64,000 nt of DNA, from NCBI RefSeq assembly GCF_900637555.1, contig NZ_LR134378.1:1374001-1438000 (forward strand). The letters run 5' to 3'. Made by a program: the position numbers and the translations under genes. The stretch comes from Lautropia mirabilis (GTDB lineage: Bacteria > Pseudomonadota > Gammaproteobacteria > Burkholderiales > Burkholderiaceae_E). Below the pieces are notes generated by a model that worked only from the letters and a program-made list of their open reading frames with translations, made no database searches and was not told where the DNA came from. Below, piece after piece: positions 46,636 to 56,284 of this stretch; the first letter of the stretch is position 1; each line of letters starts with the position of its first letter.

Positions 46636-48503
46636 GCGGAGCTGATTTGGCGAAGGACAAGGAAAAGGCAGACCGGACGGACGAGGCCACCGTCAAGGCA
46701 TCCGGCCCGGACAAGGCAGGTACGGAGGCGGCGGCCAAACCGGCAGAGAATCCCACCATCCGGCAGCCCTCCAGCGAGCGGGTGCTGCTGGCGCGGCTGT
46801 TCCGTTATGTGCGGCCGCACTGGCGGGTGTTCGCGCTGGGGGTGGTGGCGATGATGCTGACCGGCTCGACCGAGACGGCGCTGCCCGCCATCATGCAGCA
46901 CCTGCTGGACGACGGTTTCGGCGGCAAGGGCAATCCGCAGCTGATGTGGACGGCGCCGCTGATGATCATCGGGCTCTTCGTGGGGCGTGGCATGTTCACG
47001 TTCACCATGAACTACGCAATGAACGAGGTGTCGAACTCGGTGCTGTACGACCTGCGCAAGCAGATGTTCGACCGTCTGGTGCAGATGCCGGTGAGCTATT
47101 TCTCGACCCATTCGGCGGGCACCATCATTGCGCGGCTGGTCAACGACGTGCAGAACGTCACGCAGTCGCTGGCCTCGGTGCTGGTGATCATGGTGCGCGA
47201 CACCTGCGTGATCCTGGGCCTGCTGGGCTGGCTGCTGTACCTGAACTGGCAGCTCACGATGATCGCCTTCGTGCTGATCCCGATGGTGGCGCTGGCGGTT
47301 GGCGCGTTTTCTCGCCGCATGCGACGGCTGTCGGGCGAGCAGCTGCGCTACACGGGTGAGCTCACCAGTGTGGTGGGCGAGGCCATCCATGGCAACCCGG
47401 TCATCAAGGTCTATGCAGGGCAGGAGCACGAGCGCAGCCGTTTCGCGGCGGCCAGCCGGCAGCTGCAGGGCTTTGCACGACGGATGACGGTGGCTTCGTC
47501 GCTGCTGGTGCCCATCACGCAGGTGATGGCGGCGGTGGCGGTGTCGCTGGTGATTGCGCTGGCGCTCTACCAGTCGCAGCAGGACCGCACCACGGTGGGC
47601 GGCTTCGTGTCGTTCCTGACCGCCATGCTGATGATCCTGAACCCGCTCAAGCACCTGGCCGACGTGAATGGTCAGTTGCAGCGCGCCTTCGCGGCAGCGG
47701 ATGCGGTGTTCCATTTCATCGATGAGCCCATCGAGAACGACCACGGCACTCAGGAGATCGAGCGGGCCAAGGGTGCGCTGCGCTTCGAGGGTGTGCGCTT
47801 CGGCTACGAGGGCAGCACCAGCCTGGCGCTCAAGGGGATCGATCTGGAGATCAAGGCGGGCGAGACGGTGGCGCTGGTGGGGGGCTCTGGCGGTGGCAAG
47901 ACCACGCTGGCCAACCTCCTCCCGCGCTTCTACTCGGTGACGGACGGACGCATCCTGCTCGACGACATCCCGATCGAGTCGCTGAAGCTGGAGAGCCTGC
48001 GCCGGCAGATTGCCTGGGTGAGCCAGCAGGTGATGCTCTTCAACGACACCATTGCCAACAACGTGGCCTATGGCAGCCGGCGAGGCGCCAGCGAGGCCGA
48101 TGTGCGGGCGGCGCTGGAGGCGGCCTATCTCACCGAGTTCGTCGCGTCGCTGCCCGATGGCATCAACACGATGATCGGTGACAACGGCATCCGGCTCTCG
48201 GGCGGCCAGCGGCAGCGGCTGTCGATTGCCCGGGCGCTTCTGAAGAACGCACCGATCCTGGTGCTGGACGAGGCCACTTCGGCGCTGGACAACGAGTCCG
48301 AGCGCTTCGTGCAGGCGGCGCTGGACAAGCTGATGCATGGCCAGACCACGCTGATCATCGCGCACCGGCTCTCCACCATCGAGAAGGCCGACCGCATCCT
48401 GGTGCTGGATGACGGCCGCATCGTCGAGTCCGGCACGCACGCCGAGCTGATCGAACTGGGTGGGCTGTATGCGCGCCTGCATGCCGGGGGAACGTTGACG
48501 TAA
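46632..48503 (+). CDS. msbA: MsbA lipid A/lipid flippase ABC transporter
   Basis: This is a 623-residue exporter half-transporter, one membrane domain fused to one ATPase. A hydrophilic Lys/Ala-rich N-terminus of about 50 residues precedes six membrane helices. The ATPase has Walker A GGSGGGKTT (from about residue 417), signature LSGGQRQRLSIARA, Walker B ILVLDEATSALD and switch IAHRLSTI. The spacing and the VSYFSTHSAGTIIARLVNDVQ block fit MsbA, which flips lipid A-core across the inner membrane. Placement directly before glycosyltransferase and ligase genes supports an LPS role. It overlaps dnaE by four bases and the next gene by one. Confidence 0.9.
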
Positions 48504-49393
48504 TGGACCATCACCTGCAGGGCACGCCTGCGGCACGCCGTGAAGGCCGACCGACGGTCTCGCTGATCATCTCCACCTACAACCGGCCGCGTGCGCTGGA
48601 CCGGGTGCTGGCCAGCGTCGCGCGCCAGCAGGAAATGCCACTGCAGGTCCTGGTGGCCGATGACGGTTCGGGACCGGAGACCGTCCAGGTGGTGACGCGC
48701 TGGCGCGAGCACCTGGGTGAACGGCTGCTGCATTGCTGGCAGCCCGACGAGGGTTTTCGGCTCAGTGCGGCGCGAAACCGTGCCATTCGTGAAGCCCGGG
48801 GAGATCTGCTGGTCTTTGTCGATGGGGACTGCCTGCTGCGGCCGGACTTCGTGCTGGCCCATCAGCGCTTGGCCGAGCCCGGATTTGCCACGGCCGGCAA
48901 CCGGGTGCTGCTGAGTGAGCGCCTGACGGCACAGGTCGAGGCGGGCGACTGCAATCCGCTGGACTGGAATCCGTGGCAGTGGCTGCAGGCCTGGCGGCGG
49001 GGCGACATCAACAACGTGTTCGGCCTGCTGCGCCTGCCCGGGCGGTGGTGGCGCCATCCGAAGGGGCGGCCCTGGCGGCTCTTCAAGGGCTGCAACATGG
49101 CGCTCTGGCGTGATGACATCATCCGCATGAATGGCTTCGAGGAAAAGATTGCCGGCTGGGGCTTCGAGGACACGGATCTGGTCCTGCGCTGGTTCAACCT
49201 GGGTGGGCGGCTGAAGAACGGGCGTTTCGCCACGACCGTGCTGCATCTGTGGCACCGGGAGGCGGCGCGGGACGCTGCCGAGGAAAACGAGCGGCGCGCC
49301 CGCCTGGCGGGCAGCCGGGGGGCGACCGTGGCCGAACGGGGGCTGGCGCAGCTGGCCGACGACGATCGCCCTGCGCCGCCGGGAGGGATCTGA
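48503..49393 (+). CDS. Family 2 glycosyltransferase
   Basis: This is a 296-residue GT-A fold glycosyltransferase. The N-terminal VSLIISTYNRPRAL strand and DDGS (residues 53-56) bind the nucleotide sugar. VDGDC (106-110) is the DxD-type metal motif, and GWGFEDTDLVLRW carries the ED acceptor-site motif seen with the galactosyltransferase (7C-like) C-terminal domain. LSAARNRAIREARGD is typical of GT2. The donor and acceptor are unknown, and an LPS core or O-chain sugar is likely from context. The start codon overlaps the msbA stop by one base and the next gene begins three bases after its stop, so it is tightly coupled in the operon. Confidence 0.88.
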   Translation: MDHHLQGTPAARREGRPTVSLIISTYNRPRALDRVLASVARQQEMPLQVLVADDGSGPETVQVVTRWREHLGERLLHCWQPDEGFRLSAARNRAIREARGDLLVFVDGDCLLRPDFVLAHQRLAEPGFATAGNRVLLSERLTAQVEAGDCNPLDWNPWQWLQAWRRGDINNVFGLLRLPGRWWRHPKGRPWRLFKGCNMALWRDDIIRMNGFEEKIAGWGFEDTDLVLRWFNLGGRLKNGRFATTVLHLWHREAARDAAEENERRARLAGSRGATVAERGLAQLADDDRPAPPGGI

Positions 49394-49396
49394 TAC

Positions 49397-51781
49397 ATGC
49401 TTCTGGTGAATGTCGCGCATGGCCTGCTGGCACTCTACCTGCTGACGCTGCTGGCTGTGCCGAAAGTCCAGACGCCGCTGGTGGCGCTGACCTGCCTGCT
49501 GGCCATCATCGGTGGGCAGTGGCTGAAGGCCCCGCCGCTGGGCCGCCGCCTGCGCGAGGGCTGGGCCATGGCCGTGCCGCTGGTGGGCTATGCGACGCTG
49601 TTTGCCGTGCAGATCGAAATGGGCTGGCTGCGCTGGCGTGACTGGGACCAAGTGCTGATCTGCGCGCTGGGGCTGGGCGTGCTGCTGTCCAACCTGCCGG
49701 CCCGGGGGCCGGCCGTGCATCGCTGGCTGCTGCCGGCCGCTGCGCTGGGGGCCGTGGGGGCGCTGGGACTGGCCAGCTGGCAGTACTTCCAGCTGGGTAT
49801 CCCCCGGCCGCACGGGCACCTGGGAGCCGGTGTGGTGGGCAGCGGCGCGCTGAAGTATGGGGATCTTTCCGCCGTGCTCGCGCTGTTTTCGCTGCAGCTG
49901 GTGTTGCGCGGACCGCAGGTCTGGCGGCGCGTGCTGGGCGGCGTGGGCTTCATGGCCGGTCTGGGGGCGGTGGCGCTGACCCAGGCGCGTGGTGCGCTGC
50001 TGGGCGTGGCCCTCGCCCTGGCCGTGCTGGGGGTGCTGTGGTGGCTGCGTCGCCGGGCACAGTCGTCGGCCAGGCAGGGTACGGAGGCCGGAAGGAATGC
50101 TCGCGAGGGGCGTCGGCCCTGGTGGCGTCAGCGCCAGCCGGTGCTGGCTGCGGTGCTGGGCCTCGTCGTGCTGGCCGGCGCCACGGACTACATGGGCGCA
50201 CGTTTTGCCGATATCGGTCCGCAGTATGAGCGTTTCCAGGCCGGTGACAACAACAGCGAGGTGGGGCAGCGCCTGGCGCTGTGGGGCATTGCGCTGCGGG
50301 CCGCCCGGCATGCGCCGTTCACCGGCGTGGGCTTTGACGGGTTCGGTGCCGAGACGCAGCGCCAGCGCGACACGGGCGAGCTGGCGCGCGATGCGCTGGT
50401 GCTCTACCAGGGGCCGCACAATGAATATCTGGCCGGTCTGTCGGCAGCGGGCATCCCGGGACTCGTCGTCATCGTACTGTTCTTCTGGGCACCGCTGGTG
50501 GTGGGGTGCCGGCGCTTCCTGCGCGGCCAGCAGACCGAGACGGCCCTGATGCTGGTGCTGTTCAGCGCCAGCTATGCCGCCTTCACGATGACTGATTCCT
50601 TGCTGGACCGACAGATCTCGCTGCTGGCCTACGTGCTGCTGGCCAGCTGGCTGATGTCGGCCAGTGGGCCGGGAGCCGCGGCGGCAGGGCCTGCCGGCAT
50701 GGGCAGACCGAAGGGCGGTGCGGGGAATGTCGCGCCGAATGTGGTCGCTGCGGATGTCGCCGGAGTACGAGGTGCAGAGTCGCCCAACATCGTTCGCCCG
50801 GATGGGGGTGAACGGGTTTCACGCTCGATGCAGCAGGGTGACGTATCTGGCTCCTCTTCGGCATCCGCTGTGGGTGTGCAGGTATCTGCGGCGGCGTCTT
50901 CGGCCGCTGCGTCAGCCGGGACTGTGACGACAGCCGACGGCCTGTCGGTTCCCGGGGGCCTGTCGGTGGCCATCATTGCCTGCAACGAGGCGCATCGCAT
51001 CGCGCGGTGCCTGCAGAGCGTGTCCTTTGCCGATCAGATCGTGGTGCTGGATTCGGGCAGTACCGACGACACGGTGGCCATTGCTCGCGGTCTGGGCGCC
51101 GACGTGGAAGTGACGCCCGACTGGCCGGGTTTCGGCCCGCAGAAGAACCGGGCACTGGCACGCTGCCGGTACCGCTGGGTCCTGTCCATCGATGCCGACG
51201 AGCAGGTCTCGGATGCGCTGGCCGCCGAAATCCTGCGGGTGCTGTGTGAGGCATCCTCCGAGGCGACGGTGGCCGGCTACTGGCTGCGGCGCAGCAGCCG
51301 CTACTGCGGCCAGGTGATCCGCCACGGTCTGTGGGGCAATGACCGGGTGTTGCGGCTCTTCGAGCGGCAGCGCGGCCGTTTCACCGATGCACGGGTGCAC
51401 GAGAGCCTGGTCTGCGACGGCGAGACCCGTGTGCTGGAGGGCATCCTGGTGCATGACAGCGTGGACTCTCCGGAAGACGCGCGCAGCAAGGCGCGCCGCT
51501 ATGCCTTCCTGGGGGCCGAGGCGCTGCGCGCACGCGGCCGTGGCGGTTCCCTGCAGGGCGGCGTGCATGCAGGCTGGTCGTTTGTGCGTGGCTATCTGCT
51601 GCGGGCCGGGTTCCTGGACGGGCGCTTTGGTCTGACGCTGGCCCGGCTCAATGCGGCCGGCACGTTCTGGAAATACCATTGGGCGGCTCTTCCCGAGGCG
51701 AAGTGGGAGCAGCTGCGAGCGTCGCTGAGCGCCAGCGAGCCAAATTCCCCCTTCGCCCCGAACGCACGGTCTTCCCCATGA
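49397..51781 (+). CDS. O-antigen ligase fused to an LgtF/WaaE-type glycosyltransferase
   Basis: This 794-residue protein seems to join two enzymes. Residues about 1-420 are polytopic with the WaaL/Wzy_C features: LTQARGALLGV, a large periplasmic loop with FQAGDNNSEVGQRLALW and TGVGFDGFG, and GPHNEYLAGLSAAGIPGL. A low-complexity Ala/Val/Ser/Gly linker (about 425-520) follows. Residues about 522-790 are a GT2 domain of the LgtF/WaaE (KdtX) kind: LSVAIIACNEAHRIARCL, VLDSGSTDDTVAIA, SIDADEQVSDALAAEI and RVHESL. The linker has no internal start with a good ribosome binding site, and the frame is uninterrupted. GGAGG ten bases upstream supports ATG 49397. The fusion would place ligase and core glycosyltransferase at the same membrane site. 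Confidence 0.85.
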   Translation: MLLVNVAHGLLALYLLTLLAVPKVQTPLVALTCLLAIIGGQWLKAPPLGRRLREGWAMAVPLVGYATLFAVQIEMGWLRWRDWDQVLICALGLGVLLSNLPARGPAVHRWLLPAAALGAVGALGLASWQYFQLGIPRPHGHLGAGVVGSGALKYGDLSAVLALFSLQLVLRGPQVWRRVLGGVGFMAGLGAVALTQARGALLGVALALAVLGVLWWLRRRAQSSARQGTEAGRNAREGRRPWWRQRQPVLAAVLGLVVLAGATDYMGARFADIGPQYERFQAGDNNSEVGQRLALWGIALRAARHAPFTGVGFDGFGAETQRQRDTGELARDALVLYQGPHNEYLAGLSAAGIPGLVVIVLFFWAPLVVGCRRFLRGQQTETALMLVLFSASYAAFTMTDSLLDRQISLLAYVLLASWLMSASGPGAAAAGPAGMGRPKGGAGNVAPNVVAADVAGVRGAESPNIVRPDGGERVSRSMQQGDVSGSSSASAVGVQVSAAASSAAASAGTVTTADGLSVPGGLSVAIIACNEAHRIARCLQSVSFADQIVVLDSGSTDDTVAIARGLGADVEVTPDWPGFGPQKNRALARCRYRWVLSIDADEQVSDALAAEILRVLCEASSEATVAGYWLRRSSRYCGQVIRHGLWGNDRVLRLFERQRGRFTDARVHESLVCDGETRVLEGILVHDSVDSPEDARSKARRYAFLGAEALRARGRGGSLQGGVHAGWSFVRGYLLRAGFLDGRFGLTLARLNAAGTFWKYHWAALPEAKWEQLRASLSASEPNSPFAPNARSSP

Positions 51782-52713
51782 ACCTGCTGCTGCTCACCTT
51801 CGGTGACAACACCGACAATCATCAGCAGGCCGTCTTCGCGGCGCTCAGTTTCATGCGGGATCCGCACATCAGGCGGGTGCTGGTGGTGACCGACCGCCCG
51901 GATTTCTATCGGTGGCTCTACGGTACGGCACGGAACGCACTGTCCACCGAGGATGGGGGCAAGGACGCTTCCGGGAAGCGCGGCATGGCAGCCGTCGAGA
52001 TTCTTCCCATCACGGCCGAGACCCTGACCGGGTGGCAGGGGCCGCAGCAGTTCTTCTGGCGGATCAAGATCCAGGCCGTGGCCATGGCCGTGCGCCAGTA
52101 TCCCGGCCAGCATCTGCTGTACGTGGATTCCGACACCTTCCTGGCCGGCTCATTGGCAGACATGGTGCGGCAGCTGGATGCGGGGGCCGCCTACATGCAC
52201 TGCTTCGAGAATCGCCTGGGCGACCGCAACAGCCGGACGCTGACCCGCACACGCCGCGCGCTGGTGGGCAGGACGCTGGAAGGCATTGCGCTGACCGGCC
52301 GGCACGAGATGTGGAATGCCGGCGTGATCGGCTTGCCGGCCAGCACGGCAGCCGAGCGGGTGGCGCAGGCCTTGCAGCTGTGCGACGCCATGTGCGCCAC
52401 TGATTGTCCCCGCCGGCTCATCGAGCAGTTTGCCTTCTCGCTGGCATTGCAGCAGGGCACGCTGCACCCCTGCCAGGATGTCATCGGCCACTACTGGGGC
52501 AACAAGGCGGCCTGGAACCGGCTGATTGCCGGCTTTCTGGCCGAGGCCCGGCTCAAGGACGAGACCGTGGCTCAGGCAGTGGCCCGAGTGGGGAAGGTGG
52601 ACTGGCGGGCGCTGCCCCTGGAACACCGGCAACGGCGCTGGGTGCTGCGCCTCAAGGCAGGGATCGACTGGCTGCTGCCTCCCAAGAAGCTGCGCCACTT
52701 CACGCCAGGATGA
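51778..52713 (+). CDS. Putative glycosyltransferase (GT-A fold, DSD motif)
   Basis: This is a 311-residue cytoplasmic protein. ATG 51778 overlaps the preceding stop by four bases, and the longer upstream frame is a shadow. It starts MNLLLLTFGDNTDNHQQAVFA and has a YVDSDTFL block that looks like the DxD metal/nucleotide-sugar motif of retaining GT8-like or nucleotide-diphospho-sugar transferases. MWNAGVIGLP and a C-terminal HYWGNKAAWNRL follow. I cannot name a specific family. As the last gene after msbA, GT2 and the ligase fusion, a role in LPS or capsule sugar assembly is likely. The 3' end overlaps the convergent RNase G gene by 14 bases. Confidence 0.65.
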   Translation: MNLLLLTFGDNTDNHQQAVFAALSFMRDPHIRRVLVVTDRPDFYRWLYGTARNALSTEDGGKDASGKRGMAAVEILPITAETLTGWQGPQQFFWRIKIQAVAMAVRQYPGQHLLYVDSDTFLAGSLADMVRQLDAGAAYMHCFENRLGDRNSRTLTRTRRALVGRTLEGIALTGRHEMWNAGVIGLPASTAAERVAQALQLCDAMCATDCPRRLIEQFAFSLALQQGTLHPCQDVIGHYWGNKAAWNRLIAGFLAEARLKDETVAQAVARVGKVDWRALPLEHRQRRWVLRLKAGIDWLLPPKKLRHFTPG

Positions 52714-54208
52714 TGTCGTAGTCTTCCTGCGCGTAAGCAGGCTCCACGTGCAGGGTGATGGGCTTGCCGACGTTCTCGCCCAGAATGGCCAGGTGCGGGC
52801 TTTCCTCGTCCAGAAGCAGGTCGATGACCTGCTGCGAGGCCAGGATGCGGAATTCCTTCGGATCGAACTGTCGCGCTTCGCGGGCGATCTCGCGCATGAT
52901 CTCGTAGCAGACCGTGCGGGCCGTCTTGATGGTGCCCTTGCCATGGCAGGCCGTGCAGGGCTCGCACAGCATCCTTTCCAGCGAATCGCGGGTGCGCTTG
53001 CGGGTCATCTCCACCAGTCCCAGCGAGCTGAAGCCGTTGACGGTGGTCTTGGTGCGGTCCTGCTGCAGTGCGCTGCGCAGGGACTGAAGCACGGTCTCGC
53101 GGTGCTCGGCGCTGTGCATGTCGATGAAGTCGACAATGATGATGCCGCCCAGATTGCGCAGCTGCAGCTGACGCGCCAGCGTCTGCGTGGCCTCCAGATT
53201 GGTGCGGAACACCGTGTCATCGAAGTTCCGGCCGCTGATGTAGCCGCCCGTGTTCACGTCGATGGTCGTCAGCGCCTCGGTCTGGTCGAAGATCAGGTAT
53301 CCGCCGGACTTCAGCGGCACCCGGCGGGCCAGGGCGCGCTCGACTTCCTCGTCCACCTGGTACAGGTCGAAGAGCGAGCGGCTGCCCTCATGCAGGCGCA
53401 GCTTCTCTTCCAGATTGGGCATGTAGGTCTGGCAGAAGGTGCGCATCGTGGCCAGCGTCTCGGGGTCGTCCACGATGATCGACTGCGTGCCCGCCCACGC
53501 CATGTCGCGCAGCACCCGCTGCGACAGCGGCAGCTCGTGGTAGAGCTGCTCGGGCTGGCGGCTGCCGGCCGGCTTGCCGCTGGCGTTGGCCTGCGCGGCC
53601 TCCAGAATCTGTGCCCAGCGCCGGCGCAGGTACTGGATGTCGGCCATCAGCACCTCGTCCTCGGCGCCTTCGGCTACCGTGCGGATGATGAAACCGCCAC
53701 CTTCCGAGGCTTTTCCGTCGTGCCCCTGGGCCGCCAGCACCTTCACGCGCTCCAGCAGCCGGTTGCGCTCGGTCTCGTCAGTGATGCGCTGCGCAATGCC
53801 GATGTGGGGGTCATGCGGCAGATAGACCAGCATCCGCCCGGCAATGCTGATCTGCGTGGTGAGCCGGGCGCCCTTGCTGCCGATGGGATCCTTGATGACC
53901 TGCACCAGCAGCGGCTGCCCTGGGTACAGGAGCTTCTCGATGGGGGTGGTCTTGTGCCCATCCATCCGGCACTGCCACAGGTCGGTCACATGCAGGAAGG
54001 CCGAGCGTTCCAGCCCGATGTCGATGAAGGCCGACTGCATGCCCGGCAACACGCGATTGACGATGCCGGCATAGATGTTGCCCACCTGGCCGCGACTGGC
54101 CTGCCGGTCAAGGTTGAATTCCTTCAGAACCCCCTGCTGGATGAGTGCCACCCGGGTCTCTGGAGAGGTGGTACTGACCAGGATTTCTTCTTTGGGGGCG
54201 TCAGTCAT
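52700..54208 (-). CDS. rng: Ribonuclease G
   Basis: This is a 502-residue RNase E/G family endoribonuclease acting in 16S rRNA 5' maturation and mRNA decay. The S1 domain contains GNIYAGIVNRVLPGMQSAFIDIG. The 5' sensor and RNase H-like parts follow. The catalytic block has TIDVNTGGYI and GGIIIVDFIDM, whose Asp residues bind Mg. The zinc-link-like CEPCTACHGKGTI and YEIMREI near the end are characteristic of RNase G. It lacks the long RNase E C-terminal scaffold. ATG 54208 is preferred, with GGAG seven bases upstream, and the frame is open for 70 further codons without similarity. It ends the conserved run maf-rng. Confidence 0.94.
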   Translation of the reverse strand: MTDAPKEEILVSTTSPETRVALIQQGVLKEFNLDRQASRGQVGNIYAGIVNRVLPGMQSAFIDIGLERSAFLHVTDLWQCRMDGHKTTPIEKLLYPGQPLLVQVIKDPIGSKGARLTTQISIAGRMLVYLPHDPHIGIAQRITDETERNRLLERVKVLAAQGHDGKASEGGGFIIRTVAEGAEDEVLMADIQYLRRRWAQILEAAQANASGKPAGSRQPEQLYHELPLSQRVLRDMAWAGTQSIIVDDPETLATMRTFCQTYMPNLEEKLRLHEGSRSLFDLYQVDEEVERALARRVPLKSGGYLIFDQTEALTTIDVNTGGYISGRNFDDTVFRTNLEATQTLARQLQLRNLGGIIIVDFIDMHSAEHRETVLQSLRSALQQDRTKTTVNGFSSLGLVEMTRKRTRDSLERMLCEPCTACHGKGTIKTARTVCYEIMREIAREARQFDPKEFRILASQQVIDLLLDEESPHLAILGENVGKPITLHVEPAYAQEDYDIILA

Positions 54209-54436
54209 GGAGCACTCCGGCGACATATCTTCTGACAGATATACACCATGCAGGGCATGGCCGCCAAATCGGCGGCTCTTTGCACCGGGGGTGAAGCGCC
54301 CGGATGGACGTTTTGTCGACCAAGGCAACACAATGGTGTGTCGCCTCGCTCCGGGGGCGGGATGCGCATGTCCCGATGCACCCGCCCTGGTGATGGACGG
54401 GCGCAGGCACGCCCGCATTGGGTCCCGGTCGTTCCG

Positions 54437-55270
54437 TCAGTCCGAGGTTTTCTTCTTCGATGCGGCGGGAGCAGCAGCCTTCTTCAGCAGTGCGGCTGTC
54501 TCGTAGAGCGGCAGGCCCATGATGCTGCTGTACGAGCCCTCGATCTTCTTCACGAAACGGGCGGCCAGTCCCTGGATGCCATAGGCGCCCGCCTTGCCGA
54601 AGGGCTCCCCGCTGGCGATGTAGGCGGTGATGTCTTCATCGGTCAGGCGCCGGAAGCGCACCCGCGACACCTGGGTGCGCTGGCGCACCTTGCCACGCGG
54701 ACTGACCACCACCACGCTGCTCAGCACCCGGTGCGAACGTCCCGACAGCAGCTTCAGGATGCGCCGGGCGTCTTCTTCATCCGTGGGCTTGCCCAGGATG
54801 CGGCCGCCCACGGCAACCGTGGTGTCGGCGGCCAGCAGCGGGGCGGCCGGCCAGTTGCGGCCGGTTGCGGCTGCGCCCTTGGGTAGCCTGCCTGGGGCAG
54901 GTCGGGTGGCGGGGGAGGCCCCGGTGGCCGGAGTGGCAGACGGACTGTCCGAAGCGGCGGTGCCGTTCGAGGTGGCGCCCGCCGCCGTAGCCGTGGCGGG
55001 GGCCGTGGTCGCGGCGATCTCGGCCACAGGGGATCCTGCCATCTGGGCCAGGAAGTCCTGACGCTGCAGTTCCTGAAGCCGCTGCCAGGCGGCCTCGGCC
55101 TTGGCACGCGCCACCCGTTCCACATAGTTCGTGGGAGACTCCTTCGGGCGAATGGCTTCCAGTTCTTCGGCCCGGCCTTCGTCCTCGTCCAGCAGCAACC
55201 GGACCTCGGTGATGCCGATCTGCTTGAGCAGTTCCAGCCGGCGTGGGCTGCGCGATGCCAGATAGATCAT
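54437..55270 (-). CDS. maf: Maf nucleoside triphosphate pyrophosphatase with low-complexity insert
   Basis: This 277-residue protein is a Maf/YhdE-type pyrophosphatase, which hydrolyses dTTP, UTP or modified nucleotides. The start is MIYLASRSPRRLELLKQIG. LLAADTTVAVGGRILGKP holds the catalytic Asp region, and GRSHRVLSSVVV and GKAGAYGIQGLAARFV follow. Maf proteins are usually near 200 residues. Here an Ala/Thr/Pro/Gly-rich insert of about 70 residues (about 78-145) breaks the domain between the N-terminal helix and the LAADT strand. AGGAG eight bases upstream supports ATG 55270. It lies between rlmH and rng in a gene order common in Burkholderiales. Confidence 0.92.
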   Translation of the reverse strand: MIYLASRSPRRLELLKQIGITEVRLLLDEDEGRAEELEAIRPKESPTNYVERVARAKAEAAWQRLQELQRQDFLAQMAGSPVAEIAATTAPATATAAGATSNGTAASDSPSATPATGASPATRPAPGRLPKGAAATGRNWPAAPLLAADTTVAVGGRILGKPTDEEDARRILKLLSGRSHRVLSSVVVVSPRGKVRQRTQVSRVRFRRLTDEDITAYIASGEPFGKAGAYGIQGLAARFVKKIEGSYSSIMGLPLYETAALLKKAAAPAASKKKTSD

Positions 55271-55336
55271 GATGTCACTCCTGATGAGATGGAAGTCTCC
55301 CGTCAGCCAGTCACGTCATCTGCCCGTGACAGTCGG

Positions 55337-55825
55337 TCACTCCCGATGGTAAGGATGTCCCGCGTTGATCGACCATGCCCGGTACAGCTGTTCGGCCAGC
55401 AGCACCCGCACCAGGGCGTGTGGCAGCGTCAGGCTGGAAAGCCGGATGCGCTCCTGCGCCTCGGCCTTCAGGCCGGCATCCAGCCCGTCCGGACCGCCGA
55501 TCAGGATCGCGACCGGGTCGGCTGCCTGCTGCCATTGTTGCAATCGTCTGGCCAGCGCCGTGGTGCGCAGATCGTCGCCGTGCTCGTCCAGTACCACCAC
55601 CCGGGCGCGAGGCGGAAGCTTCGCCCGCAGCCGTTCGGCCTCACGTGCCATCAGCGTGGCGGTGGCGGCTTCCGTGCGTCGGGTGGGATCACCGGTGCGG
55701 TTCTCGGTCTTCACCGCCACCAGTTCCACGTCCAGCCCGCTGGGAAAACGCTTCAGGTAGTCGGAAACTGCCTCGTCCACCCAGCGCGGGCTGCGCTGAC
55801 CCACGGCCAGGATGCGGATCAGCAT
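55337..55825 (-). CDS. rlmH: 23S rRNA pseudouridine-1915 N3-methyltransferase RlmH
   Basis: This is a 162-residue SPOUT-class methyltransferase that modifies pseudouridine 1915 in helix 69 using S-adenosylmethionine. The N-terminal MLIRILAVGQRSPRWVDEAVSDYLKRFP, the central VVVLDEHG, the SAM knot ILIGGPDGLD and the C-terminal LLAEQLYRAWSINAGHPYHR are all diagnostic. Length is slightly over the E. coli protein (155). GGAG nine bases upstream of ATG 55825 fits. It starts 24 bases after rsfS on the same strand, a classic pairing of two ribosome-related genes. Confidence 0.96.
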   Translation of the reverse strand: MLIRILAVGQRSPRWVDEAVSDYLKRFPSGLDVELVAVKTENRTGDPTRRTEAATATLMAREAERLRAKLPPRARVVVLDEHGDDLRTTALARRLQQWQQAADPVAILIGGPDGLDAGLKAEAQERIRLSSLTLPHALVRVLLAEQLYRAWSINAGHPYHRE

Positions 55826-55849
55826 CGCCGTGCGCTCCTTGCCTGCTGG

Positions 55850-56284
55850 TCAGGCCTGCGCGCCCTGGGGGGCGGCATCCTCATCCTTGCGGCTGTGCCC
55901 CTTGTGGGTCGACGGCCGGGGCAGCGGCAGTTCGACCGGGTGCGTGCCCCACAGTTCTTCCAGGTTGTAGTAGGCGCGGATGGCGGGCTGCATGATGTGC
56001 ACAATGATGTCGCCCAGATCCACCAGCACCCATTCGCCGGTTTCCTCGCCCTCCACCGACACCACCGGATAGCCTGCCTCGCGGGCCCGGTCCTGCACGT
56101 GTGCGGCCAGCGCCCGGGTCTGACGGTTGGAGGTGGCCGTGGCCACCACCACGCGATCGAACAGGTCGGACAGCGCCGGCGACTTGGCGTTGCGCTGCGG
56201 GCCGGTGTCGAAGACGCGGATGTCCTGCGCCTTCACGTCTTCCAGCGCGTCCACCACCAGGTACTGCAGTTCGGAAATGCTCAT
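55850..56284 (-). CDS. rsfS: Ribosomal silencing factor RsfS
   Basis: This is a 144-residue RsfS/Iojap protein that binds uL14 on the 50S subunit and blocks subunit joining under nutrient limitation. Typical blocks are VVDALEDVKAQDIRVFDT, VVATATSNRQTRALA, GEWVLVDLGDIIVHIMQPAIRAYYNLEELW. The C-terminal 25 residues are a charged tail. ATG 56284 matches the family N-terminus (MSISELQYLVVDAL), and the frame's earlier Met is 25 codons upstream. It is preceded by a 252-nt gap to nadD with no gene, in which TATAGT on the minus strand (about 56336-56341) may be a promoter element. Confidence 0.94.
   Translation of the reverse strand: MSISELQYLVVDALEDVKAQDIRVFDTGPQRNAKSPALSDLFDRVVVATATSNRQTRALAAHVQDRAREAGYPVVSVEGEETGEWVLVDLGDIIVHIMQPAIRAYYNLEELWGTHPVELPLPRPSTHKGHSRKDEDAAPQGAQA

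Noticed and set aside
50650-50960. The ligase-glycosyltransferase linker as a frameshift joining two separate genes
   Set aside because: The frame is continuous, the linker has no good ribosome binding site plus start before the GT2 domain, and other proteins here also carry similar low-complexity linkers.
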